Assembly (NCBI GenBank): GCA_029962745.1
Contig: CM057157.1
Location: 8,588,019 to 8,652,018 of the forward strand
Source of the DNA: Echinometra lucunter
Lineage: Eukaryota > Echinodermata > Echinoidea > Camarodonta > Echinometridae
Direction of reading: 5' to 3'
Length of the DNA stretch: 64,000 nt
Of this stretch, positions 12,701 through 24,700 are shown one piece after another. Both the position numbers and the translations under genes were made by a program. Every line of letters begins with the position of its first letter. Position 1 is the stretch's first letter. Under the pieces are notes generated by a model. The model searched no databases, was not told the DNA's origin, and worked only from the letters and a program-made list of their open reading frames with translations.

Positions 12701-15700
12701 TTTTCTGATCGGGGTAGAATACCCGATCTGAAAATACCAGGTATTTTTCCTGATCGGGTAGGTGTGATAGCGCCTAATTGCGTCAGGTTTTACTTCAATT
12801 AAGATAGAGGGTTCCAGATGCAGTTGAATACATTTCAGGCTAGGGTTATGATTAAGTACTATGCTGGGTCCAAACTGGACCACATCAATTGCTGCATCAG
12901 CATGTTTCATATAACAAAACCTGACAATGAATGTCTTTCGTATCCCTCAATCCATCAAAAATATTAGTTCCGATAAATGTTTCAGCAAGACTGAAATATT
13001 CCTAAAAATGATATACATATGGTGAGAATGAAATGCCTTCTGGCTACTACATTTAGGCTTAATCTACATATAACAATGGGTCATCAAACAACTTTGCAAG
13101 GACTCCAACCTGCAAAACACTTCTTATGTATCAGCTAGTACAACAACGGTCTTACTGATTTCATACTGATTGGGGAGAAGTGCATTAAGGGTTAAAGGGA
13201 AACGATGATGTGTTATCAGTCAGGCAGACAGTCAGACTAAGTATTGGTCATTAAGAATCTTTTAAATCAATTATAGCATTAACAGTGTGATCATAAGCAC
13301 TGCAAGCTTCAATCATTTCTCTATGGTGGTAATTAGAGATGGCAGATGTGCTGCAGTACTGGAGACAAGGATCCTAAGTGTGTTCAGGCTTGACAGACTT
13401 CTTGGCAGATTTTAAGTGCTCAAGCAGGAGATAAGATCTTGTTGAAACCCAATAAATCTAATCATTCAAAGTATATCTCAAAACTGCCTGATTCCAACCA
13501 AATCTATTTAAAATTTTCTTCTGATCTGAGCTTTAAAATCAATATAAACAAATACATATTTCAGTGAATGATCATAATGATAAGTAAAGTTTTAGGAGTT
13601 AGATGACTTTGTAAATAAAGAAAAAACTAGCTGTCCCAAAGTTATTTAGCTTTAGATCTTAGATCCAGGTCTCCAAAACTTGTTGCCACATCTTCTTCAT
13701 TGATAGATTGAAAGCTTTTACAAAAGCAACAGTCCCTAATCTCTCAACAGGTTTTATGATGAAATGACTAATATGCATACTAGAAATCTGCCCTTATTCT
13801 TTTCCAACACTCTCTTCCTTTGAAATCTCAAGGAACAGACTACAGACTGTGCATGTCTAGAGTCTAGACTGTCTGATTGCTGCTTGTTGTACTGAAAGCA
13901 AAAGACTTAAAGTCTTCATGGACACAAAATATCTAATATGGTGGGACCTCATCAACTCAAGCTTGAGTAATAGCCCATTATTTTGGGATCTAGTATTAGC
14001 TCAAACTCAGTTGAAGCATGCAATCGCATCTACATCAGCTCGAGCTCTGTAAATTGAAATCTAGCTCGAGTTATAGCCAGATGTTAGCACATGTACACAT
14101 GCATGATGGGATCGATAAACCAGCTCTTGAAGCTCGAGCTAATTAGGACACATCGGAAATAGCCTGCTATATTGCAAATCAGCGCGCATTTCTGCAAATA
14201 AGTGCAAGATTTGGGTGGCTTGCATTCAAACGCAATATCCTGCTAATTCCGTCTTCATCTGAGAATTAGCTCACTATTCTCTAATCGAGCTAATTCATAG
14301 GATCAGAAATAGCAGGTATTCTTCTAGCTCGAGCTGATGAAAATGTAGATAGGGATCTTTACAAATTAAGCTGGCTTACATCTAGAAGGGTTTTATGGAG
14401 AGCATGCTGCAAAGCAAACTTTATATTTTAAAATGAAATATTGTTTTCAGAATTTGGAAAAAAGTGTGTTATCTATTGTTGCAAAAATAAACCACTTTCA
14501 TAATGGTCAAGCTATCTTTCCCTTACTACAATAAATGCATATTGTTCTTTAGGAGGAATTTCACACTGCTTTCTTCCCATTTTATATGAACAAGTACATG
14601 TATGTCACATAGACAAGATTTTACTTACAGTTCAGAATTGACATTCCTATGTGAAAAGAAACTCTGGTCCAATGACATATACTAGTCCTGTTTCTTCAAA
14701 CAGTTTGTGCCTATCATGATAACTGCATGCAGTCAGAACTTGAAAATGTGTCTAAAGTAATGTAGACATCGCGATACAAGTCCTTGCCTCCAAATGGTCC
14801 AAGAAAGAGAGCAGTACCGCTCACTATTTGGTTGGTTCCTTTAGGCTACAGGTACTGACAGCTATACAAATCGTTCCTTAGTGGTCAAACATAACTGGAC
14901 AGGCTGAATTGGTGCTCAGTGTTGACACTCTTGACCAGGATAATGGTTCAGATAAATCCCACCCACACAATCAAGGATGCCCTGTCCACACTTGATATAT
15001 AATCAGGATTAAATAAAAGATGACAATATCATTCATGAATATAACATGATGAGGACTGGCATAAAGATATAAGGATATAAAGATATAGATTGAAAGAGAT
15101 TCAATGTAAATTATAAAAAATTATGATAATTAGAGAAGCAGACATGATGACAATGATCCACAGGGGAAAGGATATGTCAGTTTCAATACCCAGAAAATAA
15201 TTAACGTAACAACTTCTACAAATTTTTCACTCTGTCTTAGCCAATTGACTATCGAATACTCTCATTTCCATAGGCTTAAAGAAGTGCTTCATACCTGCCT
15301 CTTTCAAATTATCATTTCTTTCCTTTCCTCTTATCTGCTAAGCAGTCGTATTTTTCTTCTACACATCTCTGCTGGGATGTTAAGCAGGTTTATTCTTTCA
15401 GTATGAATTAGCTCTAACCATGACAATGGCACAGGAGTGGACTTCTTTGTGAGGGTTGACATAAAGCATTAAAAAGCAAAGCTTTCTTGTAAATCCACAA
15501 GACTTTTGATGTACACATCCGGAGGCTGTGCCCTCTATGGCCTTGCCCAAATAATCTTTGCATTAGTCTGGTCCATGACAGAAAACCAAGTCAATGATCG
15601 ACTATTCCACTCATTCTCATATTTCATCAAGTATAATTAATTTGTTCTTCAATTCTTGGAGGGAATACAAAAAAAAATCTGTAAACTTAACACAGTTGGT

Positions 15701-18700
15701 TCTCTTGACCCAGGTGTAGAATGTTAGTATCAGCCTGTTCACCCACTGACTACAATTTATTTATTCCCATAGGCTTAATACAGGGGTCCATCTTGTTTCA
15801 GTAGCCAATGAGTTAAAAGAAGATTCATCAATATGTACAGTGAAGATGGCTTTGAGAAAATGAGATCCAATCATTATCCTTCTACCTTTATCATGGGTTA
15901 TTTATGGTGGCCCTGAAGTACGCTCGACAACAGGTCATGCGCGACGTGAATTTCGCATCCCAGGTCCTGGATTTCCCATCACGGGTCGTGAACTTCGCAT
16001 CCTAGGTCACGAATTTCGCGCTACGGGTCGTGAATTTCACGACTGGGATGCAAAGTTCGCATCACGGGTCACGTATTTCACGACTGGGATGCAAAGTTCG
16101 CGCCATGGGTCCTGAATTTCGCATCGCCGGTCGTGAATTTCGCATCGTGGGTCGTGAAATTCATGACCCTTGGCGTGAAATTCATGACCTCGGATGCGAA
16201 GTTCACGACCCGCGATGCGAAATTCACAACCTGGGATGCGAAATGACCTGTTGTCAAGTGTACTTCAGGGCCACCATAGTTATTTCATGCAAACTCATAT
16301 ATGAAGAGCCAAATGATTTCCCTGAAAAGGTAATTACCACACCTCCTGTGCAGAAGGATAGACAGTGAAAGCGTTATATGATTTTCATAATGCCAATGCA
16401 TTTTCATTATTCAAAAATGAAAGGATTCAGAGTGTCAATGACATGCAAACCATGCAGTTGCATCTTTGCCAGCACATGTCATTAATCTCATTAACAAACC
16501 AATTCACTGCCAAGTTCACAGAAGTAATGGCGTTCAGCAAAACCTGCAAAATAAGTTATTTTCTGTCAATAAACTGACTATAAAATGGGCTTAATTTTTA
16601 CAGATATAGTACAAAGAACGAAAGCCTTGCAGCAACTCTCACCAACAAAAAGTCCCAAATCCTTTCTTAATGCCCCTAAATCGACATCCGTTGGTTTCCA
16701 TTATGTTTTATTATGATTCAAATCATACAGAGGTCAAGAAGATTTGTTTTGGAAGTGAGAGGGTATTTCCAGAGGGGACTAGAGGAGAGAAAAAGTGCGG
16801 CTTGGTTTGGCATCAACTCTGTTAACTCAAGGATGAAGGCCAATTCAGGAAGTTATAGTTATTAACAGAACCACCGAACATGCCAGCAATGCACTGGGAA
16901 GGGCAAAGTAAATTAATGAGGGGAACATTAAAGGACAAATATTTGGACATCTACAATTCACAGTGATGTTCTCCACTTACAGAAAACCGGTCTAAATGTC
17001 ATTTTAAAAAATCTTTTTGAAGTTTTTTTTTAAAGCAAAGCATAAATAAAAATATGAGAGATCTCAATTCATAAATCATGTTTAGAAGTTGCACAAAGAT
17101 AGGCCTACATGTTTCTTGCAAAATAACAAAGGAAATAAAAAGAGACTGATATAAATTATTTTCTACAAGATTACAAAAGCAATTTGAGATACAAACCAAG
17201 GAAAGATTACATGCAAGGCCCTTGCATCCCTAGCTAAGTAAAATTTGCTGTTGGAAATATTTGCTGAAGAGTAAAATGGTTCATCATCTCAGTGGGCAAT
17301 TGCATCATTTAATTTTAACTGAAAACAGTTTCATTTAAGTTTAAGGTTTTAATTATCAACCATGCTTCAAAGAAGATGAAGAGCCATAGATAGCAATTGG
17401 TGACAGAATGTGAACAGAACATGTGGCATAAGTAATAATTAGAAAATAATCCTTCACCTGAAGAAATAAACCTGCCCAACAACCTCAAACAATATTGTCT
17501 CTCATTTATGGTCTACAAATAGATCTACCTAGGATGTGGAAGGGCACAGGTGTGTTTAACTATCCCCCATCTCATGGTTATAGGAATCTAGTACCAAAGT
17601 GATGAAACTAGCAAGTAACCAATAGATGCCAAATTACAGAGCTTGTGTTTTTATTATTTTAAATAGAAAAGGGTGTGCAAATACAATGAGTTTAAAAAAT
17701 TAACTCCAATTGAGAAGGAAACAGTTGTCCCTATCACTATAGGATGATGTGTCAAGGTTTAGACTGCTGCTTTCTTAAATCATTTAATCAGTAAAATATC
17801 AGAAGGGCGTAAACTTGTATCATTTTATACAGAGTTAACGCCATTCTAGCTCCTAACAGATTTCAATGTGTTTCTGCTCTTGAGTCCTACTTATCTGTAA
17901 AAGAAAGACACAGAGAGAAGGGTGGGAGGAAGAGAAAGAAAGATAAAGGAGAAATAGAGAAAGCCAGGATCTGAGAAAGGGTGAGAAGATGCTGAAAAAA
18001 TACCTTCTCAGTAAAGTTCAATAAAACCAGCAAAAATCACAAGCTCAAAGCAAATGCACACCTACATATCTTACTCACGAACCTATCACCAAGAACTAAA
18101 TCCTTTCATCACATAAAAGACCAGGAAAGGGATGGATACCTAAGCAGAACACCAATCTCATACCAAAATAAAACTAGTGTTCAGTGTGAAACAAGATTAA
18201 AAGTTCAAATCCAAACATTGGTACGAATCCTATTTGACTGTCAGCTCTAAAAGGTAAGCTCATTGATAGTATTAGTCAAAATACATAGTGTCAGAGATTC
18301 TCCTCTACTGCACAACAACCCCATGAAGTAAAGGACACAAATATATTAACAGTTCTACACGTTTTTTACAATAAATTCTTTTACATAATAATAAAAAAAG
18401 AATAAAGTCATTTATCTTCTATTCTAATGAAAAACCACACTGTAAGTGGTACAAATGGAATATATATCATTAACTATCCACAGAAAAAAAAAATCTCTCC
18501 ATAAATTTGTAACTACATACTTTGTGCAAATGATTAAATTGTTTCAGGTCCCCTGCACTTCATAAGAATGTGGATTAAGATCTAATTTATTCCAACTTCT
18601 ATAAACATAATGAATTACATTTTTCTGATTCAATCTTTTTTTAACTGATTATTAAACCATAACATTTATCAATGACTCATATCTAGTCAGAGCAATATAC

Positions 18701-21700
18701 AAACACTCATCCATCACCCTAGATATTCATTAAAATATAATAAAAATTGGAATTATAGAGAAAGAATGCAATATCAATGAATGATATGTCAATGTGTGGA
18801 GTTTAGAAGAACACTTACTTCAGAACATTATTTGCACCAACTCTTGACTTGAGAGTAGGCAACTATCAAAAACAAACATACTCAAAATGCTGTTTAAATA
18901 CACAACCCTAATAATGACCACTCCCAAAGCAAGATGAAAGTCTACATACATTTATTCTTCTCTCTCCATCTCTCCGTATTTCTCTCTCTCATTCTTTTTG
19001 TAGTCCTTGTGCTTTCCTGATTTGGTCATGTACATCTAATATTTCACTCTTTCTCCTTCCTTTTGATTATTTTTTATGGTCCCTCCCCTTCCCCTTTTTA
19101 TTCTATCATTGTCAGCCAATCTCTCTCTTTCATTCATATTCTTTAATTCTTTCTCTGTCTTAATATATGACATGCTATTTTTTTCCAACTAAATCTCTGC
19201 TCGTTCTAATCTGTGGCAAATATACTCATGAGAAGGAAAATAAGAATTTTTAAAATTTTCCCCACAAATCCTTTTTTACTTTCTACTTTTGTGGATTATT
19301 CTGATGTTTACGACAGTTTGCAAGTAACATTTATCATTTAAAAATGCATCTTTTCAACAAGCTGATAAGAAGGTTAAAGTTTTTCGAGAAGGAGTACTTT
19401 GAAAATGATATTCACTTTTTTCTTTTTATTCACACATAATTTGGCACCGAAAAATACCTCAAATACACCCCCCCCCCCAAAAAAAAAGAGAAGGTTAACT
19501 TCAAGGTAACTCCACACCTCACATCAAACAACAGCAGTATGGCATGCAGGGATTGAAGCCAACTCTGCTTGTACCGGAAACAATAATAGAAACAAGGATG
19601 ACATATTCATACTTGGGGTGGGTAGACTATGATTTATTAAAAGTTATATGAGCAAAAGGACACATAGGTCTAATCTCTCAAAGAAATCTATGACTATGGG
19701 TGACTAATTCCTATGTAGTTTTTGGTGACATGGGGAAGTTTGGGGAAGTGGATTTGACAGTCCATGGTTAGTTCTTACATCAGATCAACACTGGCATTTT
19801 CCCATCGTCAACACTTATAATAAGTTTCTTTGGGGAAGGGGAGTTGGGGAAATGGACTCTGAATGCCAAAATGCTATGTTGTCATTTAACACGTAATAGT
19901 GGCATCTGCTAAGAACCAGGGCCCTGTTTTATAAAACTTGTTATCAGTAACAACTGTCACATTTCTATGAAAAATTTGCTCCCAGCCAATCAGACACAAG
20001 GATTTCAGAAGCTTACATGCAGTTATTGCAACTTGTTGTTGATAACAAGTTTTATGAAACATGGCCCAGATGAATATTAACTCATTAATATTCTAACACA
20101 GAGTTTTATAAGGCTTTTCAAAAACAATGAAACTATTTGGTTCACTTAATAAAAGAAAGTTTCAGAAATTGAAAGAAAACAACCACAAGTTGAAGAATAT
20201 TGTTTGAATATTGAGTATTTCCAGTTAAGCACAATTAAATTTTAATAATCTCATAGAGATAGTACTAGCAGCACTGGGAATGTTCATATCAAATAAAACA
20301 AGTTACCAATACAAAAATGATCTAGAACAGATGTTTTACAATTACAGTAATAACTTTTGGAAAGATGCAATCCAACAATTTAGCAAAGGATGTAGAAATT
20401 ATGACAAGGCTTAGGATTAAAGCTTAATGCTTAAATCTCTACTTAGCACTTGTTTCTTGAATGCATAACAAAGCTAAGAATATTAAAGACTGCACTAATT
20501 TGATGCAGAACAAAAGAACAAAGTTAGCATTACAATGTGACAAATGTTTGGTGAGAAGACTACAAAGACAGCAAAGAGTCATCTTTTGAGATTGCAGGAG
20601 GTAAAATCAAGAAAAAGGAAGAGTCATTTGGGCCATGGCAACAGAAGCTTAGCAACAGGAAAGCAATCCTCTCCCTCCTCACTCTAACAAGTGTATGACG
20701 TGAGGAGAGATGTAAAAATAAAATTGCTTTTAAAAATCACAAATCATTTATTGCAAAAAAATGCTGGAAATACTCCCTCCATGCTGCATGGATGACAGCA
20801 AATGGGTTTTTAATTGGTTGGCAACTGTTTCCCCCACAGACCTGCACTAGCTGATAGATGGAATTCTGGGATTGCTGGATGCTGTGACGGAACTCTCTTT
20901 GCGTCAGGCCTTCCTCTTGGAGGTGGCTATATTTAAGGTGTTGACGCCAGCAGAGTTGAGTCTACACATGACTGCTTGGCTGGCAGTCTTTTTGGAGGTG
21001 GAGTAACAGATATGACAGAAAGACTTTGGAGTAATAGTAATAATTACGGTAATTTCCTCTTTATCTATCACTTATACTAAACCAGTTGTGAACAAAAGAG
21101 GTGGGCTGTTGCTTGTTATAGTAACAATTCACAAGTGTGAAAGTCTTTGTCTTTTTCACCTTTTGTTATACTAACTCCATGTCTGTCCATTTGTCTAGCT
21201 GTCTCTTGCTCTGTTTATCTATCCATGTCTATGTCTGTCTGCCTCTCTCTCTCTCTCTCTCTTCCGATCTCTCCATTTTTCTGCTTTATTCTTTTAACCG
21301 AGCTGAGCAGTGCATGTAGTTTGGCCCCAATTCAAGCAAGACTATGCGAATTGAAAAGGCAGGTTCAAGGAGCAAGTACGAAAGAATACTTTATAACAAT
21401 ATTCATAAATGGATCAATACCCACAAACTGGAAATGACCATTTGATCTTATGAACTGCCTCTGGATTAAAAGGTGTTCATCAGCAAGTAAGGTGGATGAG
21501 CCATAAGCTTGACAAAGATTAGCCTTGATCTCTAGGATTAGAAGCAGGATGGGTGAAATCCTTCCCATATAAACTTGTTCAATTGTTTTGCAGGACCTGT
21601 GAGAAATTATAACTTGACCTTTGTCATAAAAGAAAAAAATTATTGCAATTGACCTTGAAATTGGGGAATTTCAATTCCTTTGTGAAAATTCATCCTCAAA

Positions 21701-24700
21701 GGTGTACAGCTCAAAATTTCAAGGGAGACATTAACAAAAAAATTATTCTCTGTATTTTAATATTATGTACAATTAGCAATAAGACTCTCAGATGGAAAGC
21801 ACCACTAACAATTAAATGTCAAACATACATTTTTTCCTGAAAATGTTTGTACAACATCATAGCATGTCCTACAATGTACCAATTTGGGATGAATGCCCAA
21901 GTGGAAGTAGAGAAAAATGTCTAACATAAGACATAAACTTCTAAAGGCAAAAATAAACAAGCAATATAAGGTTCAGGGGTGGAACATCACCAAATGGATT
22001 TTCAATTCTAAATGTGAAGGAATTAGCCTAATCTTTACACAAATAACTGTCAAAATATTAGACAATACAAGGTAACCTTGTTACAATCACATATAATACA
22101 ACAAAGGCAATGCTGAATAACTGTTTCAATCAGCTATTAAATGTGGTTTCAATGGTTGTTCAAACTTCACTTTTTTTCCTGTCTCAAGTAATTTCTCTAA
22201 AGCCCCAAGCTGAGCCTATGAAGTGATTGAGCAAAATCCTCAGGATTTTACACTAATATTGACTGACATTTATACATCAAAAGGGCAGGATGGTCACTAA
22301 ATGCCTCAGACTTTGACCTGTTTAATGTCTTAAAAGTTCATTGCTTTGATTAAATATAGAGTTTTATATTGCTCTCAAAGATCTTTACTTTCCAGGACAG
22401 TAAAGCTGGGCCTTAGACTCTAATAAACTAATAAAATGTGTACAAATACTTTTGATGGATACAAAAGACTTTACATAAAAAAGATCAAGGCCTTTCTTGT
22501 TGCCACTTAACTTATTCTACTTGGCTCTATCAACTTTCAAACAAGTATTTGAAAAAAAAATCATCAGAGCACCTGCTTCCATTGTTCATCTTCATGAAGT
22601 GTGGTTCAATGTGTAAACTTCAAAATTCATGAAGCTAGAAACTTCAAGAAGGAAGAGTAAGAGTTTTTCAATAAAAAAAGATTAATAATTAATGGACCAC
22701 AAAATTTACACAGTTAAACCTGCCTTCTGGCAGTAAAATATGGCTGAAATTTTTCTTCTAGATAGAATTTATAATGACACCTTGTCCACACATGGCATCG
22801 GTATAACAGAGAGATGATTAACGAAGATCTCTCTTTTACATCATAGACAATGTAAATGTTACTAGGACAGTCCCGAAATCCCTTCCACAAATATTGACAG
22901 AGATCGATATGAGTACACTTTTATGAGCACTTTATCACAGTAATCTATTTCCACGTGACCCTCTACGATGAGTGGACTTCATGATAATTGCTATAAAAAC
23001 CCAAAACAGAAGATGATTAAACAATGATGAGATAATTGTGAAGTGGACCATGTGTCAACTGTCTATAACTGGACATTATTATATGAACTGACCAATGTCA
23101 GACCATTCACAGATTCATTTTCTAGGTTCATTTTCTAGGATTCCTGTCACATTTGAATGAAAGGATCTCAGGTGAATATATTTCATGTCCCTGGTCAGGC
23201 TTTCATTCTACAGAGTGCAATACATGAAGTAGTTATTTACTAAGTTTGACAAAATTTAAAAATGAGAAAATGATAATGTTCAACAAACTTGAATATTCAT
23301 TTTTACTCAAAAGTAATCCACACATCACATAAAAATCACTCCTTTATACATAGCATGCACTGTTAAAACAGCTGTTTAAAATTATTATGTTGTTTAAAAT
23401 AAACAGTTGTTTTTATATATAAAAAAAAGTCCACTATGTTTTACTGACAACTTTAAAAAAACAGTTGGTAGGTTCATATGTTAAACAACCTAATGATTTT
23501 GAAACTACTGTTCTAACAGTGTAGAAACACAGAATGGGGAATGAAATTGCTGCATTCTTGGGGGAAAAGGAAAGTATTATCAAAGATGATGGGTCCTTGT
23601 CAACCAAGTTAAAGCCAGTTATTGCTACGAAATACAGTACATTGGTGACACCACTTTAACAAAAGATTCAGAGAGCCCAAGGACATGTGTGTATAAAAAA
23701 ACTATCATTGACAATTTGATCGAACAATTTTCTCCAAGTTAATCTATCTCTCCTTTATGGCAGGCAAACAAGAAGTTTCAGCAAGAATTCTCAACATCTT
23801 ACCTTCTTTTCCCGCCATAACTGTCTCAGTAATCCCCTTCTATCCAGTATCCACTTGAAGATCCATTCATAAATATTATGAAATCAGTCCATAGTCCATT
23901 CAAATCTAACCATCTTCAGCCATTGTCCCTACAAAACACTCTAGCCTCGTCCCGAGTATTAAGATCCCAGTCCAATTCAAAAAAGTTTGTTGGGGATTAA
24001 GATTACTTAACGACCTATGCGAGAGAGAGTCGCGCATCCAACTGACTCCGTGCCAAGAGTTAGATAAAGTTCCCCCTCGCCAGGCAGCTGAGTGCTGTCA
24101 ATTGCGTTGCAGAGGAGGGGGGCAAGCTTACGTCATGTCACGCAACACCAGCACTGCGTGGAGAGAGAGGCAAGGGCACCGACGACAATATGAAGCTCAA
24201 CTTTCAGCTCAGGAAGTTAGCCTTCATGACAAGTTCTGTGAGAAATATCTTTCCCCTATATCTCGCTCACTTTCTCTCTCTCTCTCTCTTTCTGTCTCCT
24301 GCTCTTGTTCCAGTCTTCAGTGTCTCGTGAACACACCCTAACCTCGATTGAGTTGCTTCCGTCCAAGTCTACCCTTCATCTAACATAAGTGATGATAATT
24401 TTCACTGTCTGAATAATCTTGTTTTTAAACAGAAGACTCAACTACCAAGCTTCTAAGTTTTTCACCCTTTTTCCTTCAATGCATGTTTACTTCCATTTCC
24501 TTAATTCTTAAGTTTGTGATCACATCCATGGAGGGAGGGGGGGGGGGAGATATGGAGAATTTTCTGCCTGTAATCCATTTCTTGATTTTGATTTGATTTG
24601 ATTTATTTATTTTTCCCGTTTGACAGTATATACAAAACAAATATATGAATTCCATAATCTCGTTAAGACAAAAGTAATATGATGAAATAACATAAAAGAA

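Larger units (their letters stand above)
10462..18818 (-). other. Intron 10 (8.4 kb)
   Basis: It holds the candidate microexon (14629-14646), G-rich tracts (11038-11054, 11142-11195), foldback elements at 12111-12776, 14028-14350 and 15903-16278, two copies of the 72-bp TTAA family (15241-15280 partial, 15741-15812) and a short hairpin (17808-17860). The remaining sequence shows no gene. Confidence 0.4.

Noticed and set aside
12781..12910. Coding-looking minus-strand stretch with ADAAIDVVQFGPS
   Set aside because: Joined to exon 10 it gives an immediate stop, and its donor is poor.
16030..16368. 112-codon ORF with repeated REFRI/EIHD motifs
   Set aside because: Lies in the internal array of the foldback element at 15903-16278.
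20920..20990. TATATTTAAGG box in a GC-richer patch, possible plus-strand promoter
   Set aside because: No start codon, exon or conserved context to support it.
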